This document shows, piece after piece, positions 1 through 7,393 of a DNA stretch of 7,991 nucleotides. The stretch's first letter is position 1, and every line of letters starts with the position of its first letter. The DNA lies in assembly GCA_002308235.1 (NCBI GenBank), contig DBVS01000075.1, forward strand, positions 18,912-26,902. Direction: 5' to 3'. A program made the position numbers and the translations under genes. Under the pieces are notes generated by a model. It was not told the origin of the DNA, did not search any database, and saw only the letters and a list, made by a program, of their open reading frames with translations. This stretch comes from Lachnospiraceae bacterium UBA1258 (GTDB taxonomy: Bacteria; Bacillota; Clostridia; Lachnospirales; Lachnospiraceae).

Positions 1-546
1 CTTGTGGCGATCACTTCGGTATGGAAACTGCTGTTCCATCCCTCCAAGGGTCCCGTGAACAATATCCTTTATACCTTTTTCCATGTCTCCCAGGAAAATC
101 TTCCCCAGTGGTTTTCGGGAAGCCTTTGCGTTATTTCCATGATCCTTTTTTCGGTATGGAAATACATGGGATATTACATGGTGATCTACCTTGCGGGATT
201 GCAGGGAATACCCGGTGAACTTTATGAAGCCGCATCCCTTGACGGTGCGGGAACCTGGAACAAGTTCAGGTACATTACCTGGCCCCAGTTAAGTTCCACC
301 ACATTTTTCGTTGTGGTAATGCTTACCATCAACTGTTTTAAGATATACGACATTGCTGTTATGCTGGCGGGCGGCGGAAGCGGAGAACTGACCGTATCGG
401 CGACGGTACTTGTATATTACATCTATCAGAAAGCATTTATTGACTGGGATCTGGGCTATTCCAGTGCGGTTGCCATGGTATTGTTCCTGATAGTATTGAT
501 CGTGACCCTTATCCAGTTCAGAGGCCAGGCAAGAAAGGAGGCGTGA
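1..546 (+). CDS. Carbohydrate ABC transporter permease, MalF/UgpA type, 5'-truncated
   Basis: This is one of two membrane subunits of a binding-protein-dependent sugar importer (MalF/UgpA/LacF-like, BPD_transp_1 family). The reading frame is open to the first base of the window. The apparent GTG start at 4 sits in what reads as an internal family segment (VAITSVWKLLFHPSKGPVNN), so the true start lies upstream and about 180 C-terminal residues remain of a usual 290-320. Counting from the GTG, hydrophobic segments lie near residues 41-63, 98-118 and 154-174. The cytoplasmic EAA loop, which docks on the ATPase, is at about 75-94 (EAASLDGAGTWNKF). The next permease starts 4 bases after this stop, so the two are translated together and should form a heterodimer. 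No binding protein or ATPase lies in the window, so the sugar cannot be named. In many Firmicutes such transporters share an ATPase encoded elsewhere. Confidence 0.93.
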   Translation, partial: LVAITSVWKLLFHPSKGPVNNILYTFFHVSQENLPQWFSGSLCVISMILFSVWKYMGYYMVIYLAGLQGIPGELYEAASLDGAGTWNKFRYITWPQLSSTTFFVVVMLTINCFKIYDIAVMLAGGGSGELTVSATVLVYYIYQKAFIDWDLGYSSAVAMVLFLIVLIVTLIQFRGQARKEA

Positions 547-550
547 GAGT

Positions 551-1390
551 ATGAGATCTGCACACAGAAAAGCAATCATCCGAAAGATAATAGTATATGT
601 TCTTTTACTCATAATAGCAGCTGTCATGATCACCCCCTTCCTGTGGATGTTTTCGGCGGCGATCAAGAGCGACAGGGAAGTATTTAAGATCAATCCCTTT
701 GTGTTTATCCCCAAGGATCCCAAATGGTCAAATTACGTGAATATATGGACCAAGATCCCTTTTGCCAAATTTGTGGAAAACACGTTTTTGCTGACGATAG
801 TCGTTACCTGCCTTCAGTTACTTACATCCAGCTTTGCGGCATATTCTTTTGCTAAGCTTAATTTCAGGCACAGAAACGGACTGTTCCTTGCGTATATTGC
901 CACCATAGCAATGCCCTGGCAGGTATACATGGTACCTCAGTTCATACTGATGCGTAAGATGGGCTTAAACGACAAACTCATGGCCATCATATGCCTTCAG
1001 GCCTTTTCGGCCTTCGGAGTTTTCCTTATGAAGCAGTTTTACGAAGGCATTCCCGACGATCTTTGTGAAGCTGCCAGGATCGACGGCATGAGCGAATACA
1101 GGATATACAGCAAGGTGATGCTGCCCCTGTCGAAGCCCGCATTGTCGACCCTTGTGATATTTACCTTTGTAAATACATGGAACGATTACCTTGGACCCCT
1201 GATCTATTTAAAGACCCAGAGAAAGAAAACCATCCAGCTGGGACTTAAAATGTTCATTTCCCAGTATTCGTCGGATTACGGTCTTATCATGGCGGGATCC
1301 ATGCTTTCTCTTATACCTGTGCTCATTATCTTCCTTTGCTTCCAGAAATATTTTGTGGAGGGAGTTGCAAGCACAGGTCTGAAAGGCTGA
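551..1390 (+). CDS. Carbohydrate ABC transporter permease, MalG/UgpE type
   Basis: This is the second membrane subunit of the same sugar importer (MalG/UgpE/AraQ-like). It has 279 residues, the normal full length. Six hydrophobic segments are visible, near residues 12-34, 77-99, 110-131, 143-164, 198-218 and 247-265. The EAA loop lies at 173-192 (EAARIDGMSEYRIYSKVMLP) and contacts the nucleotide-binding subunit. The C-terminus reads KYFVEGVASTGLKG, a hallmark ending of this subfamily. The ATG is fixed by a near-perfect Shine-Dalgarno, AAAGGAGG at 534-541, which lies over the end of the upstream permease gene with a 9-base spacer. A terminator follows 46 bases after the stop, so this is the last gene of the transporter operon. 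Family assignment is secure; the substrate is unknown. Confidence 0.96.
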   Translation: MRSAHRKAIIRKIIVYVLLLIIAAVMITPFLWMFSAAIKSDREVFKINPFVFIPKDPKWSNYVNIWTKIPFAKFVENTFLLTIVVTCLQLLTSSFAAYSFAKLNFRHRNGLFLAYIATIAMPWQVYMVPQFILMRKMGLNDKLMAIICLQAFSAFGVFLMKQFYEGIPDDLCEAARIDGMSEYRIYSKVMLPLSKPALSTLVIFTFVNTWNDYLGPLIYLKTQRKKTIQLGLKMFISQYSSDYGLIMAGSMLSLIPVLIIFLCFQKYFVEGVASTGLKG

Positions 1391-1436
1391 GTTCCCTTTC
1401 TCAATACACGGTATAGTTTATTTTCCATACATGTTG

Positions 1437-1463
1437 AAACACCGTCCTACGGGCGGTGTTTTT
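1437..1463 (+). terminator. Intrinsic terminator of the sugar transporter operon
   Basis: The inverted repeat AAACACCG (1437-1444) and CGGTGTTT (1454-1461) forms an 8-bp stem. It can extend inward by T-G, C-G and C-G pairs to leave a three-base loop (TAC). The stem ends in a run of five T (1459-1463). A second T-run follows at 1469-1474. It lies directly after the second permease and separates that operon from the next gene. Confidence 0.9.
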
Positions 1464-1472
1464 GATTATTTT

Positions 1473-1501
1473 TTGTGCGTGGTCCCGGAAAATATGATAA
1501 T
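1473..1501 (+). promoter_or_regulatory. Candidate sigma-A-type promoter for the six-gene operon
   Basis: A GATAAT hexamer (1496-1501, five of six to TATAAT) lies 17 bases after TTGTGC (1473-1478, three of six to TTGACA). The predicted start near 1508 gives a 5' leader of about 43 bases before the ATG at 1551. The location between a terminator and the first gene supports it, but the -35 is weak and the call rests on spacing and position only. Confidence 0.38.
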
Positions 1502-1550
1502 ATGTTTTTGGAACAATTATCCGTTTTTTTAATCTTTTGGGGGATAAAAT

Positions 1551-2594
1551 ATGGAACATGAGGTTACAAAAGTTCAGAAACTTTTAGGTCCTGACGGTAC
1601 CGTTACCGAACCCGGCTGGGCCAGAACACCTGTCTGGGATTACAACAGGGAAAACATTAAAGCTCCCTGGTTTCGAAAAAAAGAATGGGACTATTATCTG
1701 TTTAACACGGATGAATTTGCGATAGCCTTCACTATTTCCGACCTTGGATATATCGGGCTTCTCAGCGTGTCCTATCTTGATCTTGTGAAGGGAACGGAAC
1801 ATACGGAGTCGGAACTCGTGCTTTTTCCCGGGGGAAAGAAATTCGGCCTGGGTGCGTCGGTTAAAGACGGTAATGCACATTGTGAAACCAAGCGGTTAAA
1901 AATGTCCTTTGAAATGACAGATACGGGCAGAAGGATACGCTGTGTATTCAGGGACTTTGATAAGGACAACCATGCTGATTTTGAAGCCGATCTGTTGATT
2001 AAAGAACCCGACATGGAAGCTGTTTATATAGCTACACCCTGGAAGGAAAAGAAAACCGCCTTTTATTATAACTGTAAGATGAACTGCCTGACGGCGGAAG
2101 GCACCGTTAAATACGGCGATATAAAGAAAACCGTTACACATGAAACCTGCGCCGGTGTTCTTGACTGGGGCAGAGGTGTCTGGACCTATGACAACACCTG
2201 GTTCTGGGGCACGGGAAGCGGAAGATTGAAGGGTGAACTTTTCGGTTTTAACTTGGGTTACGGCTTTTCCGACAGATCCAGTGCTTCCGAAAACGGAATT
2301 TACTTTAAAGGAAAGATCCATAAGCTTGAAGAAGTTACTTTCAATATTCCCGAGGATCCTTCAGGTAAGCGTCTTTACACTGAGGACTGGACCGTGGATT
2401 CAAAGGACGGAAGATTTAAGAGCGTATTTAAGCCGATCATCGATCGTTCTGCCTGCATGGACTTTAAAGTCATTATCAGCGACCAGCATCAGGTCTTCGG
2501 AAAACTTTCCGGAACTTTCGTGACGGATGAGGGTGAAACCCTTGAATTTAAAGACTTTATCTGCGCCCTTGAGGTTGTAAGAAATAAATACTAG
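1551..2594 (+). CDS. DUF2804 family protein
   Basis: This protein of 347 residues matches the pattern of DUF2804, a family of about 320-360 residues with no established biochemical role. Recognisable blocks are the N-terminal LLGPDGTVTEPGWARTP (11-27), the KKEWDYY block (43-49) followed by FTISDLGYIGLLSVSYLD, the DWGRGVW and WFWGTGSG blocks (205-224), FGFNLGYGFSDRSSASENG (231-249), and a C-terminal DQHQVFGKLSGTF (311-323). The sequence is dominated by alternating beta-type segments rich in Trp, Tyr and Phe. It has no signal peptide or membrane segment, so it should be cytosolic. My impression is a lipocalin or AttH/CrtC-like beta fold, but that is inference. The ATG is preceded by GGGGG at 1539-1543 with a 7-base spacer. 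It opens the six-gene series; the AlaX-like gene starts 11 bases after its stop. Confidence 0.9.
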   Translation: MEHEVTKVQKLLGPDGTVTEPGWARTPVWDYNRENIKAPWFRKKEWDYYLFNTDEFAIAFTISDLGYIGLLSVSYLDLVKGTEHTESELVLFPGGKKFGLGASVKDGNAHCETKRLKMSFEMTDTGRRIRCVFRDFDKDNHADFEADLLIKEPDMEAVYIATPWKEKKTAFYYNCKMNCLTAEGTVKYGDIKKTVTHETCAGVLDWGRGVWTYDNTWFWGTGSGRLKGELFGFNLGYGFSDRSSASENGIYFKGKIHKLEEVTFNIPEDPSGKRLYTEDWTVDSKDGRFKSVFKPIIDRSACMDFKVIISDQHQVFGKLSGTFVTDEGETLEFKDFICALEVVRNKY

Positions 2595-2605
2595 GAACCG
2601 GTGAC

Positions 2606-3772
2606 ATGACTGAGAAATTATATGATGCGGATCCCTACGGCAGGGAATTTGACGCATCGGTAATAAAGAAAACCGAATATAAAGGAAAAACGGGCTATAT
2701 TTTCGACAGGACTTTCTTTTTCCCGGAAGAAGGCGGACAGACTCCCGATCAGGGATTCGTTAACGGATTTAAAGTAACGGACGTTCAGATAAAGGACGGA
2801 GAGATCATCCACTTTGTGGAGGGAGAATTGGCAGAGTGCGCCACTGTTCACGGTGTGATCGATTTTGAACACCGCTTTAAAAACATGCAGTGCCACAGCG
2901 CAGAGCATATTTTTTCGGGCCTTGTATATTCGACTTTCGGATTCAACAATGTGGGCTTCCATTTAAGCGACAATTCCGCCACCATGGATTATGACGGCTT
3001 TCTGTCGGATGCCGATATCGAAAGCCTTGAGTTTAAAGCAAATAAGATCATCACCGAAAACAGGAAGATACTGGCGGAATATCCCGATCCGGAAATATTA
3101 AAAAACCTTTCCTATCGCAGCAAGAAAGAACTTTCGGGCCCCATTCGCATCGTAACCGTTGAGGGCGTGGATGTCTGTGCCTGCTGTGCACCTCACGTGC
3201 GGCTCACGGGAGAGATCGGGGTTTTCAAGGTCATTTCATCCGAAAAGTATAAAGGCGGTACCAGAGTAAACTATCTTGCAGGCTTCAGAGCCTTGGAAGA
3301 TTACCGTCAAAAGCAGGATGCCCTTCTGGAAATTTCAAGGCTTCTATCCGTTAAGCGAGGCGCCGAAGCAGAAGCGGTGGCTGCTCTTATCAATGAGCAT
3401 CAGACACTGAAATATGACTATTTGAACATAAAAAATTCACAGATTGCCGATAAAATAAAAAAAGCAAAGGAAAGCGACTCCGATTATCTTTTCCTTATCG
3501 AAGCTTCGGAAGACTCAGAATTCATGGATTTTTACGCCAAATCCGCAAGAGAGGTGTTTCCTGCTTTTTCTTTGTTCTTCGGAAACGACACCGAGGGATA
3601 CAAGTTCGTGATAGAAGGAAAGATCTCTGCCAAAACGGCCGCGGAAATCTTAAGAAACCGCTTTTCTGCCAAGTGCGGCGGAAGGGACAATTCCGTCAGA
3701 GGCAGTGTGAACTTATCCAAAAAGGAACTGGAAGATAATTTTTCCGACCTTTCTTTATTATCGGAGGGATGA
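2606..3772 (+). CDS. AlaX-like alanyl-tRNA editing protein with C-terminal DHHA1 domain
   Basis: This is a free-standing relative of the editing half of alanyl-tRNA synthetase. Family members hydrolyse Ser- or Gly-tRNA(Ala) in the cytosol. The N-terminal part (about 1-90) has the family pattern FFFPEEGGQTPDQG (37-50), matching the usual FYPEGGGQ.xDxG. The zinc site of the second editing subdomain is present: HxxxH at H97 and H101 (CHSAEHIFSG), and Cx3H at C193 and H197 (CACCAPHVRLTGEIG). A charged, probably coiled linker spans about 231-290. The C-terminal part resembles DHHA1, with a reduced glycine motif CGGRDNSVRGSV (357-368). At 388 residues it is the long AlaX type. There is no aminoacylation domain, so it cannot charge tRNA. 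AGGAA at 2593-2597 precedes the ATG by 8 bases. Its TGA overlaps the next start. Confidence 0.93.
   Translation: MTEKLYDADPYGREFDASVIKKTEYKGKTGYIFDRTFFFPEEGGQTPDQGFVNGFKVTDVQIKDGEIIHFVEGELAECATVHGVIDFEHRFKNMQCHSAEHIFSGLVYSTFGFNNVGFHLSDNSATMDYDGFLSDADIESLEFKANKIITENRKILAEYPDPEILKNLSYRSKKELSGPIRIVTVEGVDVCACCAPHVRLTGEIGVFKVISSEKYKGGTRVNYLAGFRALEDYRQKQDALLEISRLLSVKRGAEAEAVAALINEHQTLKYDYLNIKNSQIADKIKKAKESDSDYLFLIEASEDSEFMDFYAKSAREVFPAFSLFFGNDTEGYKFVIEGKISAKTAAEILRNRFSAKCGGRDNSVRGSVNLSKKELEDNFSDLSLLSEG
3763..3768 (+). promoter_or_regulatory. Ribosome binding site that decides the start of the small membrane protein
   Basis: GGAGGG lies inside the end of the AlaX-like gene. Two ATG codons follow in frame, at 3769 and 3772. 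The first abuts the GGAGGG with no spacer, which would be too close for initiation. The second has a spacer of 3-4 bases and forms a TGATG overlap with the AlaX-like stop (3770-3772), typical of translational coupling. The second ATG is therefore preferred. Confidence 0.55.
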
Positions 3773-4335
3773 TGGCAAACAGGGAAGAACTGACCTTTGA
3801 CGGCTTTGTTTTTGCAAATCGTGAGGACGTAGAGGTCGCAAAGAACGAGGCAAAGAAGATCGCCTATATCGAAAATCATACGGACACTTCGAATCTTGGC
3901 AATATGAAAACCGTTTACGAAAAACTCATAGAGACCAGGACTTTTTCCACGCCCATCGGGTTTCTTTATCTTAGAGAAATAAGAGAAGCCCTGATAAAGG
4001 CAGGGTATCCCGAGGAGTCGATCCCTGCGGTGCCCCTTTATACTACGTTCCGGCGCATATCCCTAAAGGATAGTCCCAAGCCCCCTCGGCGTTTCACGGA
4101 AAAAGAAAAAGAAGAGCTTTCCCTTAAACAAAGGTACAGAAATTCGGTCATCATAGCCGCGATTTTCGGGTTGCTGGCCGCAATAATGCTGATAATCACC
4201 CTTAACGGCACCACACCCAACGCCATCAACTACAAAAACGCCATCACCAATCAGTATGCGTCCTGGGAGCAGGAATTATCCGAGCGGGAGGCAGCTGTCA
4301 GGGAAAAGGAACGCGAACTTAACATCATGAGGTAA
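3772..4335 (+). CDS. Single-pass membrane protein of unknown function with C-terminal coiled coil
   Basis: I cannot name a family with an established function. The product is 187 residues from the ATG at 3772; starting at 3769 would add one Met. The N-terminal 120 residues are soluble and charged. They begin with an aromatic segment, LTFDGFVFANREDVEVAKNE, followed by a helical, TPR-like or adaptor-like stretch, TVYEKLIETRTFSTPIGFLY. A basic and proline-rich patch (101-107) and charged segment precede one transmembrane helix at about 125-145. A short tail (146-187) ends in heptad-like Glu/Arg repeats (EQELSEREAAVREKERELN) suggesting a coiled coil. There is no signal peptide. The basic residues before the helix suggest the N-terminal domain is cytosolic and the coiled coil is outside. 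I recall similar unnamed proteins in Lachnospiraceae. The gene overlaps the AlaX-like gene and ends 2 bases before the response regulator, suggesting a linked role. Confidence 0.85.
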   Translation: MANREELTFDGFVFANREDVEVAKNEAKKIAYIENHTDTSNLGNMKTVYEKLIETRTFSTPIGFLYLREIREALIKAGYPEESIPAVPLYTTFRRISLKDSPKPPRRFTEKEKEELSLKQRYRNSVIIAAIFGLLAAIMLIITLNGTTPNAINYKNAITNQYASWEQELSEREAAVREKERELNIMR

Positions 4336-4337
4336 AT

Positions 4338-5009
4338 ATGGACAATCTGAAAATACTTGTTGTGGATGATGAAGCAAGAATGAGGAAGCTGGTAAAGGAC
4401 TTCCTTGTAAAGAAAAACTACGAAGTTATCGAAGCTGCGGACGGCAGCGAAGCTTTGGACATTTTCTTTAAAGACAATTCCATCGCACTGATCGTTCTTG
4501 ACGTGATGATGCCAAAGGTGGACGGATGGCAGGTCTGCAGGGAGATAAGAGAGTATTCCAAGGTTCCCATTATCATGCTTACCGCCAAAAGTGAAGAACG
4601 GGACGAACTTCTGGGCTTTGAACTCGGTATCGATGAATATATAACCAAACCCTTCAGCCCCAAGATCCTTACTGCCAGGATCGAAGCCATCCTTCGAAGG
4701 ACCAATCCGGAAACCGGAGTCTCCCTCATGGAGTACGGCGGGGTCAGTGTTGACAAGGCCGCTCATACGGTTCGAATCGACGGGAAGGAAATCGATCTAA
4801 GTTTCAAGGAATTCGAACTTCTTTCTTATTTCATGGAAAACAAAGGAATCGCCCTTTCAAGGGATAAGATCTTAAACAGCGTCTGGAACTATGATTATTT
4901 CGGAGACGCCAGGACCATAGACACCCACGTTAAAAAGCTAAGGAGCAAGCTTGGGGACAAGGGTGAGTATATTAAGACGATCTGGGGAATGGGCTACAAA
5001 TTCGAGTAG
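4338..5009 (+). CDS. OmpR/PhoB-family response regulator
   Basis: This is a two-component DNA-binding regulator of 223 residues, the normal length. The receiver domain (about 4-120) has the acidic pair D10-D11 with E12 (VVDDE), the phosphoacceptor D55 (LIVLDVMMP), T82 (MLTAK) and K104 (TKPFSP), so all catalytic positions are intact. The C-terminal winged helix (about 130-223) shows the family pattern: LSFKEFELLSYFMENKG, then SRDKILNSVWNYDY, then the recognition region RTIDTHVKKLRSKLG and the closing IKTIWGMGYKFE. The ATG follows the upstream stop by 2 bases, with GAGG at 4329-4332 inside the upstream gene. The histidine kinase starts 11 bases after its stop, so the two are almost certainly a cognate pair. 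The target genes cannot be read from the window; autoregulation of this operon is plausible but not shown. Confidence 0.97.
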   Translation: MDNLKILVVDDEARMRKLVKDFLVKKNYEVIEAADGSEALDIFFKDNSIALIVLDVMMPKVDGWQVCREIREYSKVPIIMLTAKSEERDELLGFELGIDEYITKPFSPKILTARIEAILRRTNPETGVSLMEYGGVSVDKAAHTVRIDGKEIDLSFKEFELLSYFMENKGIALSRDKILNSVWNYDYFGDARTIDTHVKKLRSKLGDKGEYIKTIWGMGYKFE

Positions 5010-5020
5010 TCCGGCATATT

Positions 5021-6514
5021 ATGGCAAAAAGAAAACGTATTTTTTCTCTTAAAAAGCAGATAACCGCGGTGTTTGTCGGCATTATGGCCTTTTCCATGCT
5101 GGCTATATGGTTCATGACCCGTTTCTTTCTGGAAGATTTCTATGTTGCCAATAAACAGAAGGCACTTTACGGGGTTTACAATACCATAAAGGCCGAGTGC
5201 GAACACGGCGACCTGTCTTCGGATGCATTCGATCTTACCATGCAGATGATAAGCGGTACTCACAACGTAAGCATCGTTATCATAAGTTCTTTGTTCGAGC
5301 CCATAAAGATCTACGCCAGCGAGCCACGGGAACAGCTTATGCAGGAACTGGGAGAGAATCTTCGCGGGGCTGTGCTTGTTAAAAACGTTTATGAAGAAAA
5401 CGATGATTATGTTCTTGTAATGAAGAATGACAGCCGCATGAAGACTGACTTTCTTGAAATGTGGGGCAATCTTCCCAACGGCAGTTTCTTTTTGCTTCGG
5501 ACCGCAGTTGAAAGTATAAAGAACAGTGCGGACATCGCAAACAGATTTATTCTTATGGTGGGTGTCATTGCCATGCTTGTCAGTGCAGTGGTGATCTACT
5601 TTATCACGCGCAGGATCTCGCGCCCTATCCTTCAGCTTGCAAACATTTCCGAAAAGATGTCCGAAATGGATTTTGAGACGAAATATAACGGCAAAGAACG
5701 GACGGAGATAGCAATCCTCGGCCACAGCATCAATAAAATGTCCGAAAATCTTGAAAACACCATTTCGGAATTAAAGGAAGCAAACCTTGAACTTAAGAGG
5801 GACAATGACTTAAAGACCGAAATTGATGAGATGCGTACCGAGTTTATTTCGAATGTGTCTCATGAGTTAAAGACACCCATCGCGCTTATTCAGGGCTATG
5901 CCGAAGGCCTCAAAGAAAACGTGAGCGATGCGGAAGACAGAGATTATTACTGTGATGTTATAATTGATGAAGCGGGCAAAATGAACGATATGGTCAAAAA
6001 GCTCATGGCTCTTAACCAGATCGAGTCGGGTTTTGATGCCCTTGATATCAAACGATTCGATATTGTGGAACTTGTATCCAATTACGTACAGTCTGCGGAG
6101 CTTCTGGCCAAGAGAAACGATATCAAAGTCAATGTGATGAAATCCGAGCCTGTCTATGTGTGGGCCGATGAATACAAGATAGAAGAAGTTATAATGAATT
6201 ACTTTTCGAATGCGGTAAACCATTGCTTTGCCGAAGACGGTGAAAAACGGATTGACGTTTCCTTTGAAAAGTCGGAAAATGTAGTTAAGACTGAAGTGTT
6301 TAATACGGGTCTGCCGATTCCCGAGGACAGCATTAAACATATTTGGGAGAAATTCTATAAAGTAGACAAAGCAAGAACGCGTGAATACGGTGGCAGCGGA
6401 GTGGGACTTTCCATTGTTAAGGCTATCATGAATTCCCATAATCAGCAGTGTGGCGTTTTAAATCGCGAAGACGGCGTTGCATTCTGGTTCACCCTTGACT
6501 GCAGCGACAGATAA
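5021..6514 (+). CDS. Membrane sensor histidine kinase, VanS/PhoR-like
   Basis: This is the sensor partner of the preceding regulator, 497 residues. It has a basic N-terminus, a transmembrane helix at about 13-36, an extracytoplasmic sensing domain of roughly 140 residues (37-174) and a second helix at about 176-196. A HAMP domain spans about 198-250, followed by a coiled coil. The DHp helix carries the phosphoacceptor H281 in FISNVSHELKTPIALIQGYAEGL. In the catalytic domain the N box is NYFSNAVN (N393, N397), the F box is IWEKFYKVDKARTREYGG and the G2 box is GGSGVGLSIVKAI (457-469). The G1 region reads FNTGLPIPED, with Asn where DxG is usual, a variant I associate with many Firmicute kinases of this type. 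No clear Shine-Dalgarno precedes the ATG, so it may depend on coupling to the regulator gene. The sensing domain matches no ligand-binding family I recognise. Confidence 0.96.
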   Translation: MAKRKRIFSLKKQITAVFVGIMAFSMLAIWFMTRFFLEDFYVANKQKALYGVYNTIKAECEHGDLSSDAFDLTMQMISGTHNVSIVIISSLFEPIKIYASEPREQLMQELGENLRGAVLVKNVYEENDDYVLVMKNDSRMKTDFLEMWGNLPNGSFFLLRTAVESIKNSADIANRFILMVGVIAMLVSAVVIYFITRRISRPILQLANISEKMSEMDFETKYNGKERTEIAILGHSINKMSENLENTISELKEANLELKRDNDLKTEIDEMRTEFISNVSHELKTPIALIQGYAEGLKENVSDAEDRDYYCDVIIDEAGKMNDMVKKLMALNQIESGFDALDIKRFDIVELVSNYVQSAELLAKRNDIKVNVMKSEPVYVWADEYKIEEVIMNYFSNAVNHCFAEDGEKRIDVSFEKSENVVKTEVFNTGLPIPEDSIKHIWEKFYKVDKARTREYGGSGVGLSIVKAIMNSHNQQCGVLNREDGVAFWFTLDCSDR

Positions 6515-6525
6515 CAGAGGACTCT

Positions 6526-7326
6526 ATGATCAGAAAACCGGTTGCTTTATCCTTATTATTAATTGCATGCTTTATCCTTTCTTCCTGCGGATCCATGCCG
6601 AAACTTACCGCAGGCGAGACGGAGATGGTATCGGAGTATGCCGCATCCCTTCTTTTAAAGTACGATGCGGACAATCACACAAGACTGGTGGACACATCAG
6701 ACTATCTTGCGCAGTATTATGCTGCGAAAAAGGCTCATGATGACGCTGAGGCCGCATACTACAGGGCAATCGCCGAAGAGGAGGAGAAGCGCCGTCAGGA
6801 GGCCATCGCCCAGGCGAATGCCAATAACGAATATAACAACAGTTTAAATGAAAACGGGAAAAAGAAAGACGACGGAACCGCAGGTGCGGCTGTCGTAAAT
6901 TCCGCTTTTAACAATATGACCATAGGTGAATTTTTGGGTTATCCCGGATTCTCGATACAGTATGCGGGAACGGATATTTTGGATTCGTATCCCGAGGATT
7001 CAACCGATATTGCTTTGCCGGCTTCTCCCGGCAACAATCTTTTGGTCGTATATTTTAATGTGACCAATTCGGGAAGTTCTTCCGAACTTTTGGATGTCTT
7101 TTCTCTTAACTTTAATTTCAGGCTTTCCGTTAATGGAGCCGGAGCCTCGGGAGTTTTGTATCCCACCATGTTATATGATGTATTGTCCGAGTTTGACGGC
7201 AGCATCAATGCGGGAGAGACGAAGCGCCTGGTACTTATCAAAGAAGTTAAAGAAGGGACTTCGGTTGATACGCTTTCTCTGTCCATCGTTTCCCCTGCGG
7301 GTACAATGACCAAAGTACTAAAATGA
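6526..7326 (+). CDS. Lipoprotein of unknown function with C-terminal DUF4352/DUF5067-like beta domain
   Basis: This protein of 266 residues has a lipoprotein signal peptide: Arg/Lys at 3-4, a hydrophobic core and the lipobox LSSC with C21 as lipidation site. The mature protein should be anchored outside the membrane. After the Cys comes a segment PKLTAGETEMVSEYAASLLL, then a long charged helix rich in Ala, Glu and Lys (about 61-100) and a low-complexity Asn/Gly/Lys linker (100-120). The C-terminal domain (about 130-266) looks like a beta sandwich, with the pattern NNLLVVYFNVTNSGSSSELLD and later INAGETKRLVLIKEV, which resembles the extracellular DUF4352/DUF5067 telokin-like group. I do not know a function. 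AGAGGA at 6516-6521 precedes the ATG. It follows the kinase by 11 bases, is the last gene before a terminator, and could be a partner for the kinase sensing domain or an output of the pathway. Confidence 0.9.
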   Translation: MIRKPVALSLLLIACFILSSCGSMPKLTAGETEMVSEYAASLLLKYDADNHTRLVDTSDYLAQYYAAKKAHDDAEAAYYRAIAEEEEKRRQEAIAQANANNEYNNSLNENGKKKDDGTAGAAVVNSAFNNMTIGEFLGYPGFSIQYAGTDILDSYPEDSTDIALPASPGNNLLVVYFNVTNSGSSSELLDVFSLNFNFRLSVNGAGASGVLYPTMLYDVLSEFDGSINAGETKRLVLIKEVKEGTSVDTLSLSIVSPAGTMTKVLK

Positions 7327-7393
7327 GTAAAATTTGGTAATTGTACGAATTTTCAGATATTTATATAAAATAACACATATATTCAGTTTAAAG

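Noticed and set aside
289..723. 144-codon open frame on the minus strand
   Set aside because: It spans the junction of the two permease genes in antisense, and both of those are clear family members.
4251..4766. 171-codon open frame on the minus strand
   Set aside because: Antisense to the receiver domain of the response regulator; the product shows no recognisable motif.
4994..5725. 243-codon open frame on the minus strand
   Set aside because: It lies antisense to the start of the histidine kinase, whose domains and motifs are unmistakable. The minus-strand product is rich in His and Cys without any domain pattern.
5867..6439. 190-codon open frame on the minus strand
   Set aside because: Antisense to the DHp and ATPase domains of the kinase. 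No family resemblance and no ribosome binding site stood out.
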